Source: Chitinophagales bacterium (GTDB taxonomy: Bacteria > Bacteroidota > Bacteroidia > Chitinophagales > JADJOU01). Taken from it: 59,967 nt of DNA. The translations under genes were made by a program, and so were the position numbers. Location of the stretch: positions 1 to 59,967 of the forward strand of contig JAEUUY010000027.1 of the NCBI GenBank assembly GCA_016787225.1, written 5' to 3'. Below, piece after piece: positions 16,450-26,100 of this stretch. Below the pieces are notes generated by a model. It was not told the DNA's origin and made no database searches. It saw nothing but the letters and a program-made list of their open reading frames with translations. Each line of letters opens with the position of its first letter. The stretch's first letter is position 1.

Positions 16450-18639
16450 ATGTATAAAATTACCTTACTGATTTCTTTTAATGTCGTCTTCTTTCTGGGA
16501 CATGCTCAGTTAAAATATCCAGTGACTAAAAAGGTAAATCAAGTAGACACCTACTTCCAAAGGACGGTATCTGATCCTTATAGATGGTTAGAAGACGATA
16601 ATAGCGAGGAGACGAAACAATGGGTTGCAGATCAAAATTTGGTAACTAATTATTATTTTAATAGTATACCTTTCAGAAAACAATTTTATAAGAGAATACA
16701 AGAGGTGTATGACTATCCGAAGTACGGCACTCCATTTCAAAAAAAGGAATGGATATATTGGTACTTCAATGATGGTCTTCAAAATCAGTTTAGCTTATAT
16801 CGCAAAAACAAAATTACTGGTCAGGAAGAATTGGTCATAGACCCCAATAAACTTAGTGATGATGGGACAGTAGCTATCAAACTTTTTAAACTAAATAAGG
16901 AAGGAACTTTAGCAGCTGTATCCATTTCAGAATCTGGAAGTGATTGGCAAAAAATTAAAATATTAGATCTTCAAACCAAACATTTTTTAAATGATGAAAT
17001 TCAATGGGTAAAGTTTAGTGGTGTAGCATGGGTAGGTGACGGATTCTATTATAGTCGTTTCCCAGAGCTAGATCCAAATGCTAGTAAACTCACAGCCGAG
17101 AATAAAAACAATCAAGTCTATTTTCATAAAGTAGGAAATCCTCAATCTAAAGATAAACTCATTTATCAGGATCCAACGAATCCGAATAAGAACTTTTACA
17201 CCTATACTTCAGAAGACGAAAACTACTTATTCCTATCCATTAGCGAACGTGGTAGTAGTAAAAGAGGAAATGCACTTTATGTTAAAGAAGCCAATAACCC
17301 TTTTGATGATTTTAAACCAATTAAAGACAGTATATCGGATTATCAATATTGGGTAGTAGAAGCCTTAGAACATGAGCTCATACTAGGTACCAATGAAAAT
17401 GCACCAAACAATAAGATTATATCTATACCTATTGCGAACTTTAACTTGAAAGAAGCAATAACCATCGTGCCTGAAAAGAAACATGTTCTATCGGATGTAG
17501 TTTCTTCAGGCAATCGGTTATTCGTGCAATACCTCGAAGATGTAACGAGTAAATGTTATATCTATAAACACAATGGAGAAGGTTTAGGAGAATTAGTTTA
17601 TCCAGATTTAGGAAGTGCCTCTAATGTCAATAAAACTCAGAAAGATAGTATCGTATACTACAGTTTTAATTCTTTCGGCATAGCACCGACTATCTATCAA
17701 TACAACCTCAATACAGGTGAGAGTTCAGTATTTAAAAAATCAGAATTTAAAGGGGAGTTGAATTTTGTAACAGAACGAATATTCTATCCTTCAAAAGATG
17801 GTACAAAAATTCCTCTGTTTATAGTTTATAAAAAAGGAATCAAACTTGATGGCAAGAATCCAACCTTACTCTATGGCTATGGTGGCTTCAATATTTCCTT
17901 GCAGCCAAATTTTAACCCAACCCTTATTCCATTTCTAGAAGCTGGTGGCGTCTATGCACAGGCTTGTCTGCGTGGCGGTGGAGAGTATGGTGAAAACTGG
18001 CATCAGGCAGGAACCAAACTAAAAAAACAAAATGTGTTTAATGATTTTATAGCTGCAGCGGAATATCTCATACAGAAAAAATATACCTCGAAAAATTACC
18101 TTGCTATACGAGGCGGTAGTAATGGTGGGTTATTAGTAGGTGCGGTGACTAATCAAAGACCAGATTTATTCCGTGTAGCCATACCTCAGGTTGGAGTTAT
18201 GGATATGCTCCGTTTTCATAAATTCACTATCGGTAAAGCATGGATATCAGATTATGGATCTAGCGAATCCGATTCCATTATGTTTAAATATTTATATAGT
18301 TATTCGCCACTACATACGATCAAATCAGGGGTAGAATATCCCAGTATTTTAGTGACGACAGCCGACCATGATGACCGTGTCGTTCCAGCGCATTCCTTTA
18401 AATACGCTGCTACGCTCCAACAAAAGTATAAAGGAAAAAGACCTATGCTTATTCGCATTGATACTAAAAGTGGTCATGGAGCCAGTAATACGAAGAAGAT
18501 GCTAGAACTCACTGCGGATATCTATTCATATATTTTTTATGAGATGGGATTGACTCCGAAAATAGGGCAGCAATCTCAGACAACTCCAATATCTACTCCC
18601 AAAAAAGAAAATAAGGTATCTTCGATTTCAATTGAGTAA
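16450..18639 (+). CDS. Prolyl oligopeptidase family serine peptidase (S9A)
   Basis: A 729-residue exported endopeptidase cleaving after proline in short peptides. A signal peptide (LLISFNVVFFLGHAQ) is followed by the N-terminal DPYRWLEDDNSEETKQW segment, a seven-bladed propeller region (about 70-430) and the alpha/beta-hydrolase domain. The catalytic triad can be placed at S557 (RGGSNGGLL), D642 (DHDDRVVP) and H676 (SGHGAS). The ~30-residue tail after the hydrolase is Thr/Gln/Lys-rich and probably disordered. It is monocistronic with its own promoter and faces recN convergently. Confidence 0.96.
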   Translation: MYKITLLISFNVVFFLGHAQLKYPVTKKVNQVDTYFQRTVSDPYRWLEDDNSEETKQWVADQNLVTNYYFNSIPFRKQFYKRIQEVYDYPKYGTPFQKKEWIYWYFNDGLQNQFSLYRKNKITGQEELVIDPNKLSDDGTVAIKLFKLNKEGTLAAVSISESGSDWQKIKILDLQTKHFLNDEIQWVKFSGVAWVGDGFYYSRFPELDPNASKLTAENKNNQVYFHKVGNPQSKDKLIYQDPTNPNKNFYTYTSEDENYLFLSISERGSSKRGNALYVKEANNPFDDFKPIKDSISDYQYWVVEALEHELILGTNENAPNNKIISIPIANFNLKEAITIVPEKKHVLSDVVSSGNRLFVQYLEDVTSKCYIYKHNGEGLGELVYPDLGSASNVNKTQKDSIVYYSFNSFGIAPTIYQYNLNTGESSVFKKSEFKGELNFVTERIFYPSKDGTKIPLFIVYKKGIKLDGKNPTLLYGYGGFNISLQPNFNPTLIPFLEAGGVYAQACLRGGGEYGENWHQAGTKLKKQNVFNDFIAAAEYLIQKKYTSKNYLAIRGGSNGGLLVGAVTNQRPDLFRVAIPQVGVMDMLRFHKFTIGKAWISDYGSSESDSIMFKYLYSYSPLHTIKSGVEYPSILVTTADHDDRVVPAHSFKYAATLQQKYKGKRPMLIRIDTKSGHGASNTKKMLELTADIYSYIFYEMGLTPKIGQQSQTTPISTPKKENKVSSISIE

Positions 18640-18703
18640 TAGGTTTTTCCATTCATTCAGAAAGTCTTTGATTCTATGAAAAGGATGAGAAATTGAAAAT
18701 TTA

Positions 18704-20359
18704 TTATTTCAGCAACTCCCTCGCACTAGTCAAGGACGCCTGTGTTATAGACTCGCCGCTTATCATACGAGCTATTTCTATTTCTCTATCTGCCTGATGC
18801 AAAAGTTTAAGGTGGGTCTGAGTAATGTTGTTTTCTGTTTTTTTATAAACATTGATATGATGCGATCCCCTACTGGCTATTTGTGGTAGATGGGTTATCG
18901 CTATGATTTGGTGATTTTTCGCTAGCTTGTCGAGCACACTCGCTACTTTATTAGCTACAGTTCCAGAAACTCCTGTATCGATTTCATCAAAAATAAGAGT
19001 CGCTAAATCTATTTTCTGAGCTATAAGAGATTTGATGGCGAGCATAAATCTTGACATTTCGCCACCAGAAATCGCGCGCTTAAGTTCTCGCAGCGGACTG
19101 CCTGCATTGGCAGTAAACAGAAATTCTACCGTATCATACCCATGAGCGGATAATTTATTCTCCTCCGAAATGAGTTCTATCTGAAATTGACTATTCTCCA
19201 TTTGCAGTTCTTTAAGATTGTCGAGTAACTGCTGTTCTATATAGGATAAAACTCCCTTTCTGCGGTTAGATAATTGAGCAGCCAGTTCTAAACATTCCTT
19301 TTCTAGTTTGGCTAAACTCTTTTCGATTTCTGCTATTTTCTCAGTTAAATTTTCTCCATAATTCAGTGCTGTGGTCAAGTCTTGTTTTAATGCAAGCAAT
19401 TCATTTAACGAAGTGACTTGGTGCTTTCTCAGCATTTTATGGATAAATTCTACCTTTTCACGTAGCATGACCAGTTCCTCTTCGTCAAAATCTGTATTAT
19501 CGGCTAGCATTTCGTAGTCACGCACAATCGTGGACATAGACTCTAGGTTCGTATCCATTTGTTCATTGATTTCGGAAAGTTCTTTTGAGAATTTCTCAAA
19601 CTTTCTCAGTCGTGATAATATTTCTTTAAGAGAATCTAATAAATTGACTTCATCATGCTTCATCGCCTGCACCGAGCCACTTAAAACTTGTTTTATCTCA
19701 AGCGCATTCTCTGCGAGTAAATGTTGATTTTCGATTTGTTCTTGATCCCAATCTTCGAAGTCAAATTGATTCAATTCCTGTAGCTGATAGGTTTGGAGGT
19801 CTTTTTCGGCCTGACTTTTAGACTGGGACTGAAGTAATAGCTGATACTCTTTTTGCATCGCCTTGAATCGGGTATATGCCTCTGACATTTTACCTTTAAG
19901 CTCTGCATTATCGGCAAAAGCATCGACTACCTCGAGTTGAAATTCTGCAGATTTTAACTCCAGACTATCGTGCTGGGAGTGAATCTCCACCAATTGATTG
20001 CCGAGTTCTTGAAGCTGGGTTAAATTACAATTAGTATCATTGATATAGGCCTTGGTTTTACCATCAGCACTTAACTCTCTGCGCACTGTCGTCAATTTCT
20101 GAAATGGTAGCTGTGCTGTCTGGAACCATTCTGACACATTAGTTTCACTAAGATCAAAAACTGCTTCAATTGTACATTTCTTATCAGCAGAGCGAACCAT
20201 TTGCATCTGCGCGCGCTCCCCTTTTATGAGTCCGAGTGCTCCGAGTATGATAGACTTACCTGCACCGGTTTCCCCTGTTATGATATTGAGCCGCGGCGAG
20301 AAATCTATTTCTACCTCGTCAATTATGGCATAGTTGCGTATGAGTAGTCGTTTGAGCAC
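18704..20359 (-). CDS. recN: DNA repair protein RecN
   Basis: A 551-residue SMC-like ATPase that works on double-strand break repair. Walker A (GETGAGKSI, residues 29-37) is at the N-terminus, followed by a long coiled-coil middle (about 150-370, rich in Glu/Leu/Lys/Gln), then the signature ISGGEMSRFMLA and Walker B LIFDEIDTGVSG with the H-loop AITHLPQIA. Length and order fit RecN. It lies 51 bases downstream of the transaldolase-like gene on the same strand; that gap contains an AATTTATAATTAAGAATTA-type sequence also seen near 22,970. Confidence 0.97.
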   Translation of the reverse strand: MLKRLLIRNYAIIDEVEIDFSPRLNIITGETGAGKSIILGALGLIKGERAQMQMVRSADKKCTIEAVFDLSETNVSEWFQTAQLPFQKLTTVRRELSADGKTKAYINDTNCNLTQLQELGNQLVEIHSQHDSLELKSAEFQLEVVDAFADNAELKGKMSEAYTRFKAMQKEYQLLLQSQSKSQAEKDLQTYQLQELNQFDFEDWDQEQIENQHLLAENALEIKQVLSGSVQAMKHDEVNLLDSLKEILSRLRKFEKFSKELSEINEQMDTNLESMSTIVRDYEMLADNTDFDEEELVMLREKVEFIHKMLRKHQVTSLNELLALKQDLTTALNYGENLTEKIAEIEKSLAKLEKECLELAAQLSNRRKGVLSYIEQQLLDNLKELQMENSQFQIELISEENKLSAHGYDTVEFLFTANAGSPLRELKRAISGGEMSRFMLAIKSLIAQKIDLATLIFDEIDTGVSGTVANKVASVLDKLAKNHQIIAITHLPQIASRGSHHINVYKKTENNITQTHLKLLHQADREIEIARMISGESITQASLTSARELLK

Positions 20360-20410
20360 CTTGAGATTAATTAATAATTTATAATTAAGAATTAATGATG
20401 GTAAGTAGGT

Positions 20411-21064
20411 TTAGGCGAATTTTTTAGAATCTTCGATAAATTGTGCGAGACCTATATTGGTCAATGGATGATTGAGCAAGCCTTTGATAGCACTGAGTGG
20501 ACAGGTAGCGATGTCGGCGCCTGCTTCTGCGCATTTCACAATATGCAAAGGATTGCGGATAGAGGCTGCTAGCACTTCGGTGTCAAAATCATAATTTCTA
20601 AAAACCTCCATAATTTGATAAATAAGCTGAACGCCATCCCAGTTGCTATCATCGATACGACCTATAAATGGAGATATCATAGTAGCACCCGCTTTAGCGG
20701 CAAGTAATGCCTGACCTGCGCTGAATACCAAGGTACAATTCGTTTTAATCCCTTTGGATTTGAAATGTTTGAGAGCCTTGAGACCATCAGCCGTCATAGG
20801 TATTTTCACCACGATATTCTTAGCTATTTTAGCTAATTCTTCGCCTTCAGCTACCATACCTGCAAAGTCTGTCGATAAAACTTCGGCGCTTACCTCACCC
20901 GAAGTGATATCACAGATAGCCTTGTAATGTGCATGAATAGCCTCCTTACCCTGAATACCAAGCTTAGCCATGAGTGATGGATTGGTCGTCACTCCATCCA
21001 ATATGCCCATATCGTGTGCTTCTTTGATTTCTGCTAATACGGCGGTATCTATATAAAATTTCAT
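20411..21064 (-). CDS. fsa: Fructose-6-phosphate aldolase / transaldolase-like protein
   Basis: A 217-residue TIM-barrel aldolase of the short (TalC/FSA) transaldolase subfamily, acting in the pentose phosphate pathway or on fructose-6-phosphate. GVTTNPSLMAK is near the N-terminus; the Schiff-base lysine is in VVKIPMT; CTLVFSAGQALLAAKAGA and SPFIGRIDD are also present. The ATG at 21064 gives the standard MKFYIDTA start; a further 13 residues upstream are possible but atypical. Short-form enzymes may be transaldolase or aldolase, and sequence alone does not decide. Probably cotranscribed with recN. Confidence 0.92.
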   Translation of the reverse strand: MKFYIDTAVLAEIKEAHDMGILDGVTTNPSLMAKLGIQGKEAIHAHYKAICDITSGEVSAEVLSTDFAGMVAEGEELAKIAKNIVVKIPMTADGLKALKHFKSKGIKTNCTLVFSAGQALLAAKAGATMISPFIGRIDDSNWDGVQLIYQIMEVFRNYDFDTEVLAASIRNPLHIVKCAEAGADIATCPLSAIKGLLNHPLTNIGLAQFIEDSKKFA

Positions 21065-21169
21065 ATGTTCGAATTTTAGAGGGTAAATGTAAGGAGAAAA
21101 CACAATTCTATATGGTTAAGAAATCCACAATATTTGGACATTTCTAGTTAGACTTCATTCATTTATCAG

Positions 21170-21177
21170 TACTTTTG
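21170..21177 (+). promoter_or_regulatory. -7 promoter box for prfA
   Basis: TACTTTTG matches TAnnTTTG and lies 17 bases before the prfA ATG. No properly spaced -33 TTG. Confidence 0.5.
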
Positions 21178-21194
21178 CCCCCATTTTTATCATC

Positions 21195-22265
21195 ATGTTA
21201 GATAAGTTAGAGAGTCTTTATATAAAATTCAAGCAGCTCGAGGAGAAGCTGAGTGACCCTGAGTCCACCCAGGATATGGAAAAATTTAAAGTGCTGAACA
21301 AAGAATATCGCAATCTAGAGCCCATAGCCGAAAAGTACAAGGAATATAAAGATTTATTATCCAATATCGAATCGAATAGAGAGATACTCAAGACGGAGTC
21401 CGATGCCGAATTGAAAGAGATGGCAAAATTGGAATTAGACGAATTGACACCGCAGGTAGAACCTATGGAAGAAGCGATAAGATTCATGCTCATCCCGAAA
21501 GATCCGGCTGATGAAAAGAATGTGATGGTCGAAATCAGAGCAGGAACGGGTGGTGATGAGGCTTGTATATTTGCCGAAGACCTCATGCGTATGTATGTGC
21601 GCTACTGCGAGACGCGTGGCTGGAAAGTGGAAATCATGGACGAAAACTGGGGTGCTACTAGTGGGTATCGTGAAGTAGTATTGAGTGTGAAGGGCGAAAA
21701 CGTATATGGCGATTTGAAATATGAATCAGGCGTGCATCGGGTGCAGCGTGTACCCGAAACCGAAGCACGGGGTCGTGTGCATACATCTGCAGCTACGGTA
21801 GCAGTGTTGCCTGAGGCAGAAGAGTTTGATGTCGAAATCAATCCTGCTGATATTGAGATGCAAACGTCTCGTTCTGGCGGTGCTGGAGGTCAGAATGTGA
21901 ACAAGGTCGAAACCAAGGTTCAACTAACGCACAAGCCCTCAGGAATAGTCGTAGTATGTCAGATAGAGCGCTCCCAGCATGGCAACCGTGAGCGGGCTAT
22001 GGAAATGCTTCGTTCAAAACTCTATGATATGGAGCTTGAGAAGCGAGTAGGCGATGTGGCTAGTCACCGAAAATCATTGGTATCCACAGGCGACCGTAGT
22101 GCTAAGATAAGAACCTATAATTATCCTCAAGGTCGAATCACAGACCATAGAATCAATAAGACTATCTATTCTCTGGATACATTTATGAATGGAGATATTC
22201 AGGAAATGATAGACTCCCTTCGCTTTGTAGAAAATGCAGAGAAGTTGAAGGAAAATGCGATTTAA
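21195..22265 (+). CDS. prfA: Peptide chain release factor 1
   Basis: A 356-residue class 1 release factor reading UAA and UAG. The PxT anticodon-like tripeptide is P187-E188-T189 (RVPETEA), diagnostic of RF1 rather than RF2, and the GGQ peptidyl-hydrolysis motif is at 231-233 (GAGGQNVNK). The N-terminal coiled-coil domain is intact. Local base composition is clearly higher in G+C than most of the window (a hand count of one 60-base line gave 37 G or C), also noticeable in the opposite-strand fsa and recN genes. It stands alone with a -7 box; a non-coding repeat region follows. Confidence 0.98.
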   Translation: MLDKLESLYIKFKQLEEKLSDPESTQDMEKFKVLNKEYRNLEPIAEKYKEYKDLLSNIESNREILKTESDAELKEMAKLELDELTPQVEPMEEAIRFMLIPKDPADEKNVMVEIRAGTGGDEACIFAEDLMRMYVRYCETRGWKVEIMDENWGATSGYREVVLSVKGENVYGDLKYESGVHRVQRVPETEARGRVHTSAATVAVLPEAEEFDVEINPADIEMQTSRSGGAGGQNVNKVETKVQLTHKPSGIVVVCQIERSQHGNRERAMEMLRSKLYDMELEKRVGDVASHRKSLVSTGDRSAKIRTYNYPQGRITDHRINKTIYSLDTFMNGDIQEMIDSLRFVENAEKLKENAI

Positions 22266-22424
22266 TTTATAGCGTTTAATTCTGTGTTTTAACGCTAAAG
22301 CGCAGACAAGAATTTTGTCTTGCCCTATTCGAAATGTGTATTCAGCTACCTAATTCTAAAATCTCGAAAATAAATCTAGGTTTCTATATGGTCATACCAT
22401 TTCTGACATGAACATTGTTCAAAT

Positions 22425-22562
22425 GACGAGGCTGTCTAAAAAGTCTCAACTTAGTGATTTGCCACAAAGACTCCAAGTCGCAAAGTATAAATTTTGTGCA
22501 CTTTTTACATCTTGTGCCTTCGTGCCTTTGTGGCTAAAATTTAGATTTTTTCCAGCCTCATT
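22425..22562. repeat. MITE-like element with GAGGCTG ends and CCACAAAG inner arms
   Basis: Outer arms GAGGCTG (22428-22434) and CAGCCTC (22553-22559) are inverted; with flanks the match extends to about 12 bases with 2 mismatches. Inner arms GCCACAAAG (22461-22469) and CTTTGTGGC (22526-22534) are also inverted. There is no reading frame inside. Sequences with TTTGTGCCTTTGTGGC-like arms are, from memory, scattered as repeats in many environmental genomes, so this looks like a non-autonomous mobile or REP-type element. Confidence 0.6.
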
Positions 22563-22750
22563 ATAAAAAATATGGCAAGGCTTTATGAAAATATTCGGCT
22601 TTGTGGTTATTTATACTTGTTTCATTAAAACCTAATTTAATGCTTATTACTCTTGGAATGGTCAGTTTTTCAGAAGACACTACGTAGCGAAAAGAGATTA
22701 GAGTTAGTAGGATGTAGATCCTTGTTTTTCCAAACTGTGGACAACCTGTT

Positions 22751-22901
22751 AACCCAAATTAATCATTAGAAGCCACAAAGTGGCGAACTATATGATTTAG
22801 TTGGGTTTATCCCGATTTAGAATTTGTTTCAATCCCTTACGTACGGGATTGAAATACTAATTCTAAATCGATTTTGCATTTTCTAATGCGGAATTTGGGT
22901 T
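22751..22901. repeat. 151-bp nested palindromic element
   Basis: A 21-base left arm (22751-22771, beginning AACCCAAATT) and right arm (22881-22901, ending AATTTGGGTT) are inverted copies matching at 18 of 21 positions. Inside, 22813-22840 and 22841-22870 form a second, almost perfect 58-base palindrome with a 2-base length difference, centred on TTACGTAC. GCCACAAAGTGGC at 22772-22784 adds a small hairpin. No coding capacity. The layout fits a MITE or REP-like element. Confidence 0.65.
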
Positions 22902-22999
22902 AAAATTTAACAAATTCCATAACAGTAACAAAATCAATAAAAAACAATCAATTTATTCAAAATTTAAAATTCATAATTAAGAATTAGTATAAAAAACAC

Positions 23000-23030
23000 T
23001 TGCAGCCAAAAAAAAATCAAACTATCTTTA
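23000..23030 (+). promoter_or_regulatory. Promoter of the giant surface protein gene
   Basis: TTG at 23000-23002, 20-base spacer, TATCTTTA at 23023-23030 (one mismatch to TAnnTTTG). Transcription would start near 23036, leaving a leader of about 113 bases before the ATG at 23150. Confidence 0.55.
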
Positions 23031-23149
23031 CGCCTTTAAAAAATTAAAGAATTATTAAGAAATAAAATAATGTATTTAAATCGTAAACATTTTTTAATGC
23101 AAACGCCAATTTTTTTAAACACAATTACTAAACCAAAATCAGTAACAAT

Positions 23150-26100
23150 ATGAGAAAAAATTCTACTCCCACAGTTTGTCAGAGAGCTATAACAGCTTGC
23201 CTGCAAACCACTGGAAAATCATTCAACACTTTGCTAAAAACCACTCTAATCCTCTTTGTGGGCTTGGTGAGTTTTAGTAAAGTATCTGCTCAGTATTCGG
23301 GCACCATTACCATACCGAGTGGTAGCTTTACAGGTACTGGTGCTTTAGGGGTTCTTATCGATTCCCTCAATGAATATGGTTTGAGTGGTAACCTCACGGT
23401 AAACGTAACCGCAGCACAGACCGTTCCTACGGGTGGTTATATTTTAGGTACTGGAGCTACGTTTTTAGGCAATCCAGGTATCAATGCCACTATGGCTGGA
23501 CGGACGCTGACCTTCAATGGGAATGGAAACATACTCACTGCTCCAGTTGGTACCCTATCTAATACTACTACAGTTTCTTTTACTGCTAATATTGATCATA
23601 TGTGGGTACTACGTGGTATAGATAATGTGACTATCAATAATTTCAGTTTTGTAGATCCAGTTTCTAATACGACGACAGCACAGCAGATGGAAGCAGCTAT
23701 TCTACTATGTAATCTCAATGGTGCAGCACCATTTGATGGCTGTCAGAATATTAAAATTACGAATTGTAGTTTTAATATGTCAAATAATGGCGGTAGTGCG
23801 GCTATTCAAGCAGTTCCTCACACGAGAGGTACCAATACTTTTCTAAATTGGAGCGCGGATGATGATCGACATAGAGATATACAAGTTACAGGCAATACCA
23901 TGATAGAAGGATTCTCGTTTTTATGGTTTCGAGGTCCTAGTAATAATGTAAAAGCAAGAAATTTTGTGATTAACAACAATACTATACGAAACATAGGCGG
24001 AAATGTGACAGCATTTCCAAATGAAGCTATTGGTATAGCGGGTAGAGGTTCAGTCGATAGTATTGTATGTCAGAATAATTTAATAACCACCGATTCTGCA
24101 CATGCAAGCGGTACCTGTGTTGGAATTTTCTTTACGACATTAGGCGGAGCGAATGATATAATCTCCAATAATACTGTTCGCATGCGAAAGGGGCATGGAA
24201 CCTCATCGAATACGTTCGTAGGTATTAGTCTTAACTGTAGCAATAGCAGTACTGAGACAAGAAATTCAAATGTCTTTGTAAAGAAAAATAGTATTCGTAT
24301 TGATTCCATTGCTTCGAATACAGTTGTTTTACCTACTTCATTTAATAATTTTACCGGTATATTAGTTCAGCAAGCCTTTGGTTTTGATCAGACGGCAAAT
24401 CAGCACCGAGAATTTAGATTTTTTATAGATAGCAATGATGTCGATAGCTGTATTGTACAAGGAAGTGCTCAATTCATCGGATTTAATTGGATAGGAAATA
24501 CTTCTGCTGGCAATATTGCAAAAGGTTATTTTACCAATAATATAGTTAGAAATATTCGAAGAAATGGTAATCCAACTTTTAGTGCTACTACAGCTTTTAA
24601 TGCCGCTACTATTCAAGATAGTTTCATACTCGAAAATAACATCGTTCGAAACTTAAGTCATGAACCTATAGCTACAAGCAATAATGGAGGTTCAATTACC
24701 CCATTAAGTATCCTTGCGGCTACTGCTTCACCTCGTATTAATGCCATCGTCAGAAATAATACTGTCGAGAATGTCTTTTTTGGAGGGCTAGCAGGATTGT
24801 CCTTTTCTCCGTCTATGCAGATAGAGAATAGATTCGGTGGACTAGGTAGTTTTAGAGTGCATAACAATCGATTGAGAAAGCACTATATCCGTACCACATC
24901 TACAACAAACCCTACAGGAGGTACTGTTTCTGGTATGAGCATAACCAATAATTCTCCAGATATCCATGTTTTCAATAATGTGATTGATAGCTTAGAGGTT
25001 TCGAATCCTGGTGTCATAGCTACTACAGGTGATGTTCGAGGTATCTCTGTCAACAATACAGGAACCCATAATATTTATAATAATTATATCACGGATTTGT
25101 TTGCTCCACATACCAGTTCTACTAATAACTTATTCGGGATTAATGTGGCTACTACGGCTTCACCGACAGTAGTAAACATTTATCACAATACCATTCGTCT
25201 TGGACGTGGCGGTGCTCTGACAGGTACAGCCAATACATCTGCTTTCGGAGGCGCTGGTATATTCTTTAATTCGGGTGCGAATGCTACCTCAGGAGCAATA
25301 AATCTTAAAAATAATATTATAGACATCAATGCTACACCTGGTACCTCTGCCAACTGGGCTTGTATCAAACGATCCTTCGGTACCAACGGTACAAGACCTC
25401 TTAACTTTTTAACTACCAGTAGTAATAATACGTATAGAATTAATTCTGGTATGCAAAACTATTACTACTGTGAAGGTACTGGCACTTCGGTCACCAATGG
25501 CTTTACAGAATGGACAGCCAATGCTACCTTTACCAATGATGCCTTATTTGATGGACCTTGTAGTGCCTATAAAGGTTTTATGCAAGGTGAAGCTGGAACA
25601 CTTTCTAATACAGAAACTTGGGTAGCTGGTCCTCTTGCCAATACCTTCCAACCGAGTGGAGGAGGCTTGTCTAGACAGAGTGCAGATCCTATATCTTTTA
25701 TCACTACTGACCTCAATGGTTCGAGTCGTGGAGCCCTACCAGATAGAGGAGCTTTGCAGTTTACAGGTGCAGCTACAGACGTTTTTGGGCCTAAGATAAC
25801 TTTTAGTGACATCCCTAATTTATTCTGTACTACTGGGGCTAGCTTGACTGCTGATATTGTTGATATTCCTAGCACGGGTAGTATCAATACGACCAGTGGT
25901 ACTCGCCCTCGATTATATTTCAAAAAATCGACCGAGACCAATACCTTTTCTGCTGCTAATAATAGCTCAGGAAATGGTTGGAAATGGGTAGAAGCGACCA
26001 ATACCACTTCTCCTTTTATTTTCAACCTAGATTACAGCTTGTTAAATTCTGCAGTAGTCACTGGTAATATCATTCAATATTTCGTGATAGCACAGGACAA

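Noticed and set aside
22825-22856. GTTTCAATCCC...GGGATTGAAA looks like a CRISPR repeat
   Set aside because: It occurs once, has no spacers or further copies, and is fully explained as the centre of the nested palindrome at 22751-22901.
20369-22987. AT-rich AATTAAGAATTA-type sequences near 20,369-20,398 and 22,961-22,987 as a repeat family
   Set aside because: The shared core is short and low in complexity, expected by chance in AT-rich DNA.
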